The translations under genes and the position numbers were made by a program. The notes beneath the pieces are model-generated. The model did not search any database. It was not told where the DNA came from and saw only the letters and a program-made list of their open reading frames with translations. Positions 8,232 through 14,678 of a DNA stretch of 18,953 nucleotides are shown in pieces (the first letter of the stretch is position 1; each line of letters begins with the position of its first letter). The stretch lies in NCBI GenBank assembly GCA_009843625.1, contig VYDD01000230.1:7647-26599 (forward strand), in the 5' to 3' direction. Origin of the DNA: Gammaproteobacteria bacterium. Lineage in GTDB: Bacteria; Gemmatimonadota; Gemmatimonadetes; Longimicrobiales; Gaopeijiaceae.

Positions 8232-9191
8232 TCAGCGGCGCAGGTCGGCGGGGCACTGCGCGATGTTCCGGAAGTCCCGGGCGGTGGTCACGCGGATGAT
8301 CCCCGCCGTCCCGCGCGAACCAGCCACCAGGCTCGCCGCGGGTCCCCGGAGCACGCGGATGTCGACGATGTCGCGGGTATCGATGTCCCCCAGGTCGCCG
8401 TCCGAGATGTACCCGTCCACGACCAGCAACGGCTGCGCTTCCACCGGCTCCGGGTCCGGCGGTCGTCGCTTGGTGGTGATCTCGATCACGCCGCCCTCAG
8501 CCCGGGAGCCGTAATGCGCGGCGGCCGCCGCGCCCTTCAGCACTTCGATGCGCTCGACATCCATGGGATCGATCCCGGCGGTGCTGTGGCCCGCGATGAT
8601 CCCGTCTACGACGATCAGCGGCTGCTGCTGTGCGCCGCCCAGCGTGGCGGGACCGCGCAGGAGAATGTCGGACTCCTGACCCGGAAGACCGGTGCCCCGC
8701 ATCACTCGTCCGCCGGCCATGCCGCGGAGCAGGTTGGCTACGCTCCCGGCGGCCGTCGCGGTTCGCAGGCGGTCGCCGCTCAACTCTTCCACGGAGAACG
8801 GCAGTTCGGCCCGCGAACGCTCCGCGGGCGTGCCGGTCACTACCAACTCATCGAGAGCGAACGCACGCGGACCCACCTGGACGGTGACCTCGGCGGTCTC
8901 TTCGACTTCGACCTCCACAGTCCGGGTCGCGAGTTCGCAGCCCAGCGCGTAGACGGTCACACGGTGTTCGCCCGGACGGACTACGGGCAACTCGAATCGC
9001 CCGTCCGCGTCGGTGTCCGCGCGCAGCCCCAACTCGGGAAAGAGGACCTGGACGCCGGGCACCGCCGGGCCACCGCTGTAAACCACCTGCCCGGAAATGC
9101 TTCCGGTGGCCTGCGCGGACGCGTCACCCGAGAGCAGCGCAAACAGCGCGACGCTCGCGAGGAGCGCGCTCAGCCGCTGGAGCGGGCCCAT
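8232..9191 (-). CDS. Barrel-less TonB plug protein with duplicated plug segment
   Basis: A 319-residue exported protein related to the N-terminal third of SusC but lacking any beta-barrel. The signal peptide ends ASA|Q at residues 26/27. A carboxypeptidase-regulatory-like sandwich (about 28-110), a TonB-box-like DELVVTG, and a plug domain (about 120-243) ending GSRAEGGVIEITT follow. After a Pro/Glu linker, residues 253-306 repeat the plug half at 190-243, with QPLLVVDG and GSRGTAGIIRVTT matching QPLIVVDG and GSRAEGGVIEITT. ATG 9191 is chosen; a GTG at 9203 is also open, but the GAGGTG site overlapping the upstream stop codon suits 9191. It follows the barrel-protein gene by 13 bp, so the two are cotranscribed. 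A truncated transporter is possible, but the clean ends and repeat suggest a maintained protein. Confidence 0.85.
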   Translation of the reverse strand: MGPLQRLSALLASVALFALLSGDASAQATGSISGQVVYSGGPAVPGVQVLFPELGLRADTDADGRFELPVVRPGEHRVTVYALGCELATRTVEVEVEETAEVTVQVGPRAFALDELVVTGTPAERSRAELPFSVEELSGDRLRTATAAGSVANLLRGMAGGRVMRGTGLPGQESDILLRGPATLGGAQQQPLIVVDGIIAGHSTAGIDPMDVERIEVLKGAAAAAHYGSRAEGGVIEITTKRRPPDPEPVEAQPLLVVDGYISDGDLGDIDTRDIVDIRVLRGPAASLVAGSRGTAGIIRVTTARDFRNIAQCPADLRR

Positions 9192-9204
9192 GCCCCGCGG
9201 CACC

Positions 9205-9849
9205 TCAGAAGTTGATCAGGAGCGCGCCGGTGAGGACCCGATCCTTGTGCGTGAGATCTTCCCCGAAGCGGGTAAACGAGGTATGGAGCTGCCGGAACTC
9301 GCCGCGGAGTCCGATGCGGCTGTCCGCGCCGAAGCGGGCTTCGACCCCGCCCGCGAAGCTCCAGGCGCCGTCGAACCCGCGTGCACCGGGTCCGCCCTGA
9401 GGGTCGAACGCCCACTTGTACGACTTCCATCCTGCGCCGACGGCACCGTAGGGCGAAACCGTCATGGCTCCCGCGGCGAGAGGAAGGCGGACCACCAGGT
9501 CGCCCTGAATGGTCCAGATGCGCGGATCGCGGCCCGAAACGACCGACGAGCGTCCGTCGGAGGCACCCAGGGTCCCGTGCTCCGTCGACAAGGCGTTGAT
9601 CTGCACGCCCATGTGCCGATGGAACCAGAAGCTTGCGGCGGCGCCCAGCAACGTGGTGGCGTCGAACCCACCGCCGTCGCGAAACCGCGTCGTCGGGTTC
9701 ATCTGTCCGAAGATCACTCCCACGGACACGACGTCGTCACCCGGTTCGGCGCCGCCCAGCGAGCCGAACAGCTGAGCGGAGAGGTCGGTGACCGGCTGGC
9801 CGAAGGACAGGAGGAGAGCACCCAGGGATACTGCCAGGACCCGTTTCAT
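9205..9849 (-). CDS. Outer-membrane beta-barrel family protein
   Basis: A 214-residue exported protein. A GGAGG ribosome binding site precedes ATG 9849. The signal peptide ends LSA|Q at residues 25/26. The mature part shows alternating hydrophobic/polar strands rich in Gly and aromatics (SVGVIFGQM, PYGAVGAGWKSY, SFAGGVEARFG, GLRGEFRQLHTSF), and the chain ends TGALLINF with a C-terminal Phe, the signal for outer-membrane barrel assembly. About eight strands are expected at this size, as in small OmpA/OmpW-like barrels, but I cannot assign the exact family. It is the first gene of a unit with the plug protein, suggesting the two may work together. Its promoter is predicted at 9996-10025. Confidence 0.82.
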   Translation of the reverse strand: MKRVLAVSLGALLLSFGQPVTDLSAQLFGSLGGAEPGDDVVSVGVIFGQMNPTTRFRDGGGFDATTLLGAAASFWFHRHMGVQINALSTEHGTLGASDGRSSVVSGRDPRIWTIQGDLVVRLPLAAGAMTVSPYGAVGAGWKSYKWAFDPQGGPGARGFDGAWSFAGGVEARFGADSRIGLRGEFRQLHTSFTRFGEDLTHKDRVLTGALLINF

Positions 9850-9995
9850 ACAGCCCTCCGCGGTTTTGGATGCGCCACGGCCCGACTCGGTGGTGCGTAA
9901 GGCCGGGATCCGCTACCCGACCGGTACTACACTACCCCGTAACCAGTAATGCCAGCCCTCATACGTCATCCGAAATCGGCTACGGATACTCTCGC

Positions 9996-10025
9996 AGAGT
10001 ACGGCTCGGGCGAGGGTCTTGTCAA
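9996..10025 (-). promoter_or_regulatory. Predicted promoter of the beta-barrel/plug protein operon
   Basis: On the minus strand TTGACA (10020-10025), an 18-bp spacer and TACTCT (9996-10001) match the susC promoter in -35, spacing and general -10 form. The predicted start near 9989 leaves a leader of about 140 nt in which I see no strong terminator. Confidence 0.6.
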
Positions 10026-10039
10026 AGACGGGCACGGGA

Positions 10040-10110
10040 CGGCCCCGGGCGAAGGTCACCGACGGAGCCTCCGCCCGGGGCCGGAAGAAACCCGGCGGCC
10101 CGCAGGGCCG
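10040..10110 (-). terminator. Candidate transcription end of the capA-like gene (two hairpins)
   Basis: Just after the capA-like stop codon (minus strand) lies CGGCCC-TGC-GGGCCG (10096-10110), followed shortly by GTTTCTT, a modest intrinsic terminator. It is followed by a perfect 12+12 bp inverted repeat, CGGCCCCGGGCG/CGCCCGGGGCCG, at 10040-10051 and 10072-10083 with a 20-nt loop and no clear T-tract. The pair separates the gene from the promoter at 9996-10025 and may insulate it. Confidence 0.45.
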
Positions 10111-10116
10111 GAGCGC

Positions 10117-11550
10117 TCAGCCGCCCGGACCGGACCTCCCGCCGTCCGTGGCGACCGCCGGGAGGCGCACGAAGCCGATGCCGCGCGCGTCGTCCCACTC
10201 GACCACGGTGCCGTGCGGCTCGGACGCGTCGATCAGGTCCTGAATGATCTTCCTGCCCAGCTCGCGGTCCGCGAACATCGGCCGGCCGCGCACCGTGGCA
10301 GGCTGTCCGAATCCCAGCGAGATGGGGTGCAGCTCGAGGCTCACCAGCTCCTCGCCCTGGAAGGTGGGCATCGCGACGACCGACTCCCAGATCTCGGGCC
10401 GCGCGGGAAAGCCGGTGGTCTCGTTCTGGTAGCGGGTCGCGTTGAAGTCGGCAACCCAGGCATAGGGATCGTCCTCCAGTCCCAGGCCGGCGTAGTTGTC
10501 GTACGGAAGCCGCAGCAGGGTCTCGTTCTGGAAGATGAAGTCGCCCAGGGAGTACAGGATGGGCTTGCCCTGGTAGATGTCGATTCCGGTGAGGTAATGG
10601 GGTCCGTGCCCCACGAACACGTCCGCGCCGGCGTCGATCATCGCGTGCGCGAACTTCTTCAGGTACGGGCCCTGGTTGTGCGCGTGGATGGTCACCACCA
10701 CGTACTCGGCCAGCCGCGATGCGTTGTTCACGACCGCCGCGATCTCCGCCATGTCCTCGGGATCGGGATCGCTGTCGACGCCGGACTCGTCGGCCGGATG
10801 AAGCACCGTGCCGAACAGGTTGAGCGGCTCGCCGGGAGCCCCGAGTTCGCCCCGCTGCCCGAGTGCCTCCAGGTCCATGCCCTGGACCGACTGACGCAGT
10901 TCCTCGAGCTGCCCCCGCTCCATGTAGCGCGTGGTGATCACGTGCAGCGGGTTCAGGCCGGGGCGCCCGCGCACCCCACCCCTGGCCGGACCGGCGACCG
11001 AGTGGGGCGGGAACGCCGACGACACCGAGATCAGCGCAACGCGGCCGTCGTGCGTCTCGAGGAAGCGGGCCTCGCGGGCCTCGGCGAGGTTCTCGCCGGT
11101 CCCCGCGGTGAGCAGCCCTGCCGCCTCCGAGTGCCGGCGCGTGATCCGGTGTCCGTCCGAGGAATAGTCTCCGGTGTGATTGTTGGCCATCGACACCATG
11201 TCGAACCCGGCCCAGACGAGCTCGTTGGCCAGGTTCGGGTCGGCGCGCATCCAGGTGCCGCCGCTGGAGGCGGCCGGATACGGCTCGTAATCGTGGAAAA
11301 GCACCTCGAGGTTGACGAACGAGGCGTCCGCGCTCCGCACGAGCTCGATCATGTCGAGGTACTGGGGCTCCTTGTACGGGGAGAGCCGCCGCGTGATGAT
11401 GGCGTCTCCCGTGAGCGCCACGGTGAACATGCCGTCGGCGGAAAGGCTTCCGGACGGGTCCTGGGCGGTTGCCTCGCCGGGGCCCGCGAAGGCTAGGACG
11501 GTGGTCGCGCCGAAGATCGCGGCGCCGAAGAGTACGGATCGCTTGAGCAT
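10117..11550 (-). CDS. Secreted CapA family (poly-gamma-glutamate synthesis type) metallophosphatase-like protein
   Basis: A 477-residue exported protein of the CapA/PgsA superfamily, which has a calcineurin-like metallophosphatase fold. Family members act in poly-gamma-glutamate or other envelope polymer export, and many are of unknown role. The start at 11550 has AGGAGGAG just upstream and yields a signal peptide ending ATA|Q (residues 29/30); the open frame extends 40 codons further without support. Family motifs are present in order: GD at 48-49, NLE at 80-82, NNH at 123-125, HAH at 289-291, GHGPH at 314-318 and YSLGDF at 333-338 (GNF is more usual). All expected metal-site motifs are retained. 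No capB, capC or capD neighbour is present, so a role in poly-gamma-glutamate synthesis is not supported by context. It is transcribed alone and divergently from the gene at 11716. Confidence 0.9.
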   Translation of the reverse strand: MLKRSVLFGAAIFGATTVLAFAGPGEATAQDPSGSLSADGMFTVALTGDAIITRRLSPYKEPQYLDMIELVRSADASFVNLEVLFHDYEPYPAASSGGTWMRADPNLANELVWAGFDMVSMANNHTGDYSSDGHRITRRHSEAAGLLTAGTGENLAEAREARFLETHDGRVALISVSSAFPPHSVAGPARGGVRGRPGLNPLHVITTRYMERGQLEELRQSVQGMDLEALGQRGELGAPGEPLNLFGTVLHPADESGVDSDPDPEDMAEIAAVVNNASRLAEYVVVTIHAHNQGPYLKKFAHAMIDAGADVFVGHGPHYLTGIDIYQGKPILYSLGDFIFQNETLLRLPYDNYAGLGLEDDPYAWVADFNATRYQNETTGFPARPEIWESVVAMPTFQGEELVSLELHPISLGFGQPATVRGRPMFADRELGRKIIQDLIDASEPHGTVVEWDDARGIGFVRLPAVATDGGRSGPGG

Positions 11551-11715
11551 GCCACTCCTCCTGAAAATGCCGGCTGCTCGGGTGCCGGTTGCCCGGCTGT
11601 GTCGGATGGGCATAGTAAAGGGGTTGGGGGTGTCATCGCGAGTCGGACGCAGGGCCGGCTGAGCGAGCACGTAATCCCTCTCGACTGGACATCAAAGGCA
11701 CTTAGGCGGACGCCG

Positions 11716-12054
11716 ATGCTCGGAGTGACGACATTCCTGGGGGCCGTCTGGCTCTGGCTGCTGCTGGTCGCGCGTCACCGGGTGGAATCCGGCAGGCCGC
11801 CGAGCCACCCCGAGAGCCGCGCGTCGCGAGGATGGGTTAACGCGGCGCAGGGCGTGGGCGGGTTCTTTGGGGGATTCCTGGGATCGGAGTTCGGAGGCAT
11901 GCTGGAGATGATTGCGGCGGGAGTCGCCATGGCGATCCTGTCGGTCGCCATCGTCCCGCACCAGAAGCGAATCCGGTCGGGCACCTCCCGGCAACATCGG
12001 ATCGCACCCCCTGTTGACGAGACGGAACATACGTGGGATGCGGATTCCGGTTGA
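11716..12054 (+). CDS. Small glycine-rich two-helix membrane protein
   Basis: A 112-residue protein of no family I recognise. ATG 11716 is preferred because AGGCGG lies 8 nt upstream and the protein then opens with a membrane helix (about residues 2-20, GVTTFLGAVWLWLLLVA). After a polar segment rich in Arg, Ser and Pro comes a Gly-rich stretch (GVGGFFGGFLGSEFGG, about 46-61) leading into a second helix (about 62-80, MIAAGVAMAILSVAIV) and a charged tail. The Gly spacing resembles glycine-zipper membrane segments. The stop codon overlaps the -35 box of the next gene. Small size and lack of homology knowledge leave some doubt, although the hydrophobicity pattern is not what a random frame would give. 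Confidence 0.5.
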   Translation: MLGVTTFLGAVWLWLLLVARHRVESGRPPSHPESRASRGWVNAAQGVGGFFGGFLGSEFGGMLEMIAAGVAMAILSVAIVPHQKRIRSGTSRQHRIAPPVDETEHTWDADSG

Positions 12055-12079
12055 TCGCATCGGGAGCACGTAGTATCAT
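12051..12079 (+). promoter_or_regulatory. Promoter giving a leaderless transcript of the RHH-NTase gene
   Basis: TTGATC (12051-12056), a 17-bp spacer and TATCAT (12074-12079) form a good sigma-70-type promoter. Only six bases separate the -10 box from ATG 12086, so the predicted start of transcription coincides with the start codon. There is no Shine-Dalgarno sequence at a workable distance; the nearest GGGAG is about 20 nt away. Both points indicate a leaderless message. Confidence 0.65.
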
Positions 12080-12102
12080 TTCGACATGTTGCATGATACT
12101 AC
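12070..12102. promoter_or_regulatory. Inverted-repeat operator spanning the -10 box and start codon
   Basis: GTAGTATCAT (12070-12079) and ATGATACTAC (12093-12102) are perfect reverse complements, 10+10 bp with a 13-bp spacer. The left arm contains the -10 box TATCAT and the spacer contains ATG 12086. The product of this gene begins with a ribbon-helix-helix DNA-binding domain, so autorepression at this site is the natural reading. The arms are notably AT-rich against a GC-rich background. Confidence 0.75.
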
Positions 12103-12673
12103 TGTCGATTCCCGCGAGTCCCGCGCCCCCTCTGGTCGCTTCGTCCTCCGCATCGATCCCGGGCTCCATGGCACGCTGCGCGAAGCGGCGCGCTCGTCGG
12201 CTACGTCCCTTAACGAATACTGCGCCCGCAAACTGGCTGCGCCTGGTGTGTGGCTGGACGAGGAAGCCACCGCTATCGTCGAGCGGGCCGCATCCATCCT
12301 CGGCGAAGCACTGGTCGGCGTCGTGGCTTTCGGATCGTGGGTGCGTGGCGAGCACGATTCGACGTCGGATTTCGATGTTCTCCTGATTGCAGCCGACAAT
12401 CTTTCCGTTTCGCGAAGGCTGTACCGGCGCTGGGACGACGCCCCCGGACTCTCCTGGCAAGGCCTCGACGTGGAGCCCCATTTCGTCCATCTCCTGCCCG
12501 AAGGGGAGGTGCCTTCCGGTCTGTGGGGCGAAGTTGCCACGGATGGCGTCATCCTGTTCCAACGCGGCTTTGAGGTATCGACGCGACTCGCGGAGGTCCG
12601 AAGACGGATCGCGGACGGGGACATCGTCCGCCGCTTCGCGGAAGGGCAGCCGTACTGGGTGCGGGCCGGTTGA
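12086..12673 (+). CDS. RHH/HicB-like DNA-binding domain fused to MNT-type nucleotidyltransferase, antitoxin-like
   Basis: A 195-residue two-domain protein. Residues about 17-52 (GRFVLRIDPGLHGTLREAAR, then SLNEYCARKLA) match the ribbon-helix-helix fold of HicB/Arc-type antitoxins. Residues about 75-160 form a minimal nucleotidyltransferase with GSWVRG at 83-88, SDFD at 94-97 and a third acidic candidate in LDVEPHF (Asp128 or Glu130), the pol-beta-type GS-x10-DxD arrangement seen in MntA proteins. The stop overlaps the ATG of the HEPN gene in TGATG. MNT proteins paired with HEPN toxins can AMPylate the toxin (type VII toxin-antitoxin). Here the added DNA-binding domain should allow direct autoregulation at the inverted repeat over the start. 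Domain calls are firm; antitoxin activity is inferred. Confidence 0.88.
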   Translation: MLHDTTVDSRESRAPSGRFVLRIDPGLHGTLREAARSSATSLNEYCARKLAAPGVWLDEEATAIVERAASILGEALVGVVAFGSWVRGEHDSTSDFDVLLIAADNLSVSRRLYRRWDDAPGLSWQGLDVEPHFVHLLPEGEVPSGLWGEVATDGVILFQRGFEVSTRLAEVRRRIADGDIVRRFAEGQPYWVRAG

Positions 12674-13086
12674 TGCGAAACCCCGGGCTGGCCCCCGACT
12701 ATCTCCGGCGGGCGAAGATCCGGCTTGCGGCCCTGGACGTTCTGTTCGAGGGGGAGAGCTGGGCGGACGTGGTCCGCGAGTCGCAGGAGATCGTCGAACT
12801 CGCCCTCAAGGGACTGCTGCGATTCCGCGGCATCGACCCGCCCCGCGTGCACGACGTTTCCGAGGTATTGCTCGCGGAGCGGGAGCGCCTGCCGGCCAAA
12901 ATCGAGCGCGAGGTCGAATCGCTGGCCGAATGGTCCCGGCACTTGCGGCGCGACCGGGAGCTCGCGTTCTACGGGGCCGAAGACCTGACGCCTTCGGGGT
13001 TCTACTCGCGGGAGGACGCCGTGCACGCTCGCGCCTGCGCGCGCGCCACGGTCGAACTGGTTTATCCGGCCGTGATGGGGGCTTGA
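12673..13086 (+). CDS. HEPN domain protein, partner of the NTase, possible toxin
   Basis: A 137-residue all-alpha protein of the HEPN superfamily. ATG 12673 overlaps the NTase stop by one base (TGATG), implying translational coupling. Family features: an N-terminal helix with DYLRRAKIRLAALDVL, the central AxEIVELALKGLLRFRG-type helix (about 34-53, reading ESQEIVELALKGLLRFRG), PPRVHDVSEVL (56-66) and the C-terminal FYSREDAVHARACARATVEL (110-129). These fit the HEPN family usually found beside MNT nucleotidyltransferases. REDAVH (113-118) formally satisfies the R-x4-6-H ribonuclease motif, but it sits where non-catalytic members often carry a similar REDA segment, and the HepT form R-x4-H-x-Y is not present. 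It may be an RNase toxin or a non-catalytic partner. Confidence 0.85.
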   Translation: MRNPGLAPDYLRRAKIRLAALDVLFEGESWADVVRESQEIVELALKGLLRFRGIDPPRVHDVSEVLLAERERLPAKIEREVESLAEWSRHLRRDRELAFYGAEDLTPSGFYSREDAVHARACARATVELVYPAVMGA

Positions 13087-13280
13087 CCTCGCGCGACGGC
13101 CGACAGGATCCGGCAGTCTCGCCACCCGCCTGTTCTGCCGCGGCTGTTAACCGGTTGCCTCGGCCGAACGTTCTACATGGTGGAGACAAGGATTCCCGGC
13201 GGTGGAGAAACGGACATTCCCGCCGCACTGCGAGGATCCGCAGGAGGATGACCCCACCAGCACGAGACGAGAGGTGACAA
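13087..13280 (+). other. Intergenic region before the ECF sigma operon
   Basis: These 194 bp hold no convincing gene. Small palindromes AACCGGTT (about 13149-13156) and GAACGTTC (13166-13173) are present, as is a loose GGCGG/CCGCC inverted repeat near 13198-13225. No good TTGACA-type promoter is seen. An ECF-type promoter recognised by the sigma factor of the operon would be expected somewhere here, but its sequence is unknown, so I do not mark one. Confidence 0.4.
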
Positions 13281-13688
13281 GTGAACTGGAGCGCGTTCGA
13301 GGACATAGTGATGACGCTGGGGCTGTTCGCAGCCGTCGTGGGGATCGTCTGGCTGAGGGCCAGGGTGAATCAGGCTCGACTGGCCAGGCAGGCCGAAACC
13401 CAGCAGCAGTTGCTGGCCAAGTTCCAGTCGGGCCGCGAACTCGCGGAGTTCATCGAAACGGACGACGGGAAGCAGTTCCTGGGTCAGTTCGAGTCCGACC
13501 CGCATCGCATGATGCTGGTCGTTCTTTCCGCGGGAGTCGTCTCATCCGTTCTGGGACTCGGTTTCCTCGTACTCATGATTTGGGAGGACGGCTTTCTTTA
13601 CCCCGGCGTCGGGACGACGGCGCTCGGGGTCGGTCTCATCCTTGCGGCCATCATCTCGAAGAAGCTGTCTGACCAATGGCGTCAGTAG
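13281..13688 (+). CDS. Small three-helix membrane protein of the ECF sigma operon
   Basis: A 135-residue protein starting with GTG 13281, supported by GAGGTG four bases upstream. It has one N-terminal membrane helix (about 8-26), a Gln-rich amphipathic cytoplasmic or periplasmic segment (30-70, with QSGRELAEFIETDDGKQFL) and two more helices (about 76-100 and 106-125). The stop codon is 3 bp before the sigma factor start. I cannot name a family. Small membrane proteins with a similar central segment followed by a sigma factor seem familiar from related lineages, but that is recollection, not evidence. The context suggests a role in the signal path controlling the sigma factor, or simply a coregulated target. 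Confidence 0.78.
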   Translation: MNWSAFEDIVMTLGLFAAVVGIVWLRARVNQARLARQAETQQQLLAKFQSGRELAEFIETDDGKQFLGQFESDPHRMMLVVLSAGVVSSVLGLGFLVLMIWEDGFLYPGVGTTALGVGLILAAIISKKLSDQWRQ

Positions 13689-13691
13689 CGA

Positions 13692-14195
13692 ATGCATGAG
13701 GACGAGGCCGCGTTCCGCCGGGTCTACGAGCTTACGGCGCCGCGGCTTCGAGCGTACCTGCACCTGGCGGTGAAGGATGTGGCGCTCGCGGACGACGTTC
13801 TGCAGGAAGCCTACTACCGCCTGCTCCGCGCCGACATGAACGATGCGGCCATCGGTCAGGTACGGTGCTACCTGTACAAGACGGCCCGGACGCTGGTTGT
13901 GGACCACGGGCGGAGATTGGGTCGGGAGCGCAGGCAGCAACGGAGATGGAACTCGTCGATTTCGGAGAGCCCGCGGCATGACCTCACGCTCGACATGCAG
14001 CGACTCTTCGCCCGGCTCTCGGAAAGGGAACAGACGCTTCTCTGGCTTGCGTATGTGGAGGGCGCCAGCCACCGGGAGATCGCTGCTTCGCTGGGGATCG
14101 GGACGAACAGCGTCCGCGTCGTGCTGTACCGGGCGCGCAAGAGGTTGGCGGGGATTCTGGAGGGCCACGGGTGGGGCCCGGAGGAGGTGCGATGA
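13692..14195 (+). CDS. ECF-type RNA polymerase sigma factor
   Basis: A 167-residue sigma-70 family protein with the two-domain layout of ECF sigmas. Region 2 spans about residues 8-80 (FRRVYELTAPRLRAYLHLAV, with DVLQEAYYRLL for core binding). Region 4 spans about 104-153 (LFARLSEREQTLLWLAYVEG, then the helix-turn-helix HREIAASLGIGTNSVRVVLY). It would direct RNA polymerase to envelope- or stress-related promoters. The start ATG 13692 is 3 bp after the preceding stop and has only a weak binding site, consistent with translational coupling. The end overlaps the anti-sigma gene (TGATG). All expected conserved regions are present; the ECF subgroup and regulon are not determined. Confidence 0.93.
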   Translation: MHEDEAAFRRVYELTAPRLRAYLHLAVKDVALADDVLQEAYYRLLRADMNDAAIGQVRCYLYKTARTLVVDHGRRLGRERRQQRRWNSSISESPRHDLTLDMQRLFARLSEREQTLLWLAYVEGASHREIAASLGIGTNSVRVVLYRARKRLAGILEGHGWGPEEVR

Positions 14196-14662
14196 TGACG
14201 GATCCATGCCCCAGAGGGGAATCCGTGATCGAGGCGGCGCGGGCGGGAAGATGGAGCGACGAGCTGACGGCTCATGTGGCGCGATGCCACTCGTGCAGGG
14301 AATCCAGCACCGCGATTCGATGGATGATCGAGCTCGGCCAGACCGTGGACTCGGGACAGGCTCCCCTCCCGGATCCGCACCTGATCTGGCTCAAGGCCCG
14401 GATCCGCAAGCGTTCCGAGGAGTCGTGGCGCACACTGCTCCCGATATTGATTGCGAGCGGGGCGTCGGCCATCGGATTGGGGATGATCGTCGCACCCCTT
14501 CCGGGGAATGCCTGGAGGTCGCTTCGGGAGTGGCTGACGAGCGCAGGCATCGCGGGGTGGGAACTCCCGAGTCTCGCGTCCCCCGGGCCACTCGCCATCG
14601 CGTGGATGCCCGCCGCACTCTTGTTGATACTTCTCTTGTTGTTCACCGCCAGCGAAGCATAG
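14195..14662 (+). CDS. Zinc-finger (zf-HC2-like) transmembrane anti-sigma factor
   Basis: A 155-residue protein predicted to hold the ECF sigma factor inactive at the inner membrane. The N-terminal domain carries H27-x3-C31-x2-C34 (HVARCHSC), the zinc-binding anti-sigma signature. Membrane helices are at about 81-100 and 133-151, and the C-terminus is at the membrane with almost no outside domain. ATG 14195 overlaps the sigma stop codon and has AGGAGG 7 nt upstream; the ATG one codon earlier is also possible. The two-helix topology places the loop between them (GNAWRSLREWLTSAGIAGWE) outside and the C-terminus inside, so there is no large periplasmic sensor domain. The signal may come through the membrane protein encoded first in the operon. 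The stop is 16 bp from the convergent peptidase gene. Confidence 0.85.
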   Translation: MTDPCPRGESVIEAARAGRWSDELTAHVARCHSCRESSTAIRWMIELGQTVDSGQAPLPDPHLIWLKARIRKRSEESWRTLLPILIASGASAIGLGMIVAPLPGNAWRSLREWLTSAGIAGWELPSLASPGPLAIAWMPAALLLILLLLFTASEA

Positions 14663-14678
14663 GTCGGCCGCGCGCCGG

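Noticed and set aside
8232..8274. The plug protein as a frameshifted remnant of a full SusC gene
   Set aside because: No barrel-like coding sequence follows in any frame before susC; the 220 bp after the stop hold a terminator and promoter instead.
9949..11496. A 515-codon plus-strand open frame across the capA-like gene
   Set aside because: It is antisense to a gene with all CapA family motifs, and its low-complexity His/Arg/Val composition marks a shadow.
11612..11617. TACTAT on the minus strand as -10 box of the capA-like gene
   Set aside because: No -35 box lies at a suitable distance, so it was not annotated as a promoter.
12076..13125. A 349-codon minus-strand open frame across the RHH-NTase and HEPN genes
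   Set aside because: No ribosome binding site or recognisable domain; the plus-strand frames have clear RHH, NTase and HEPN motifs.
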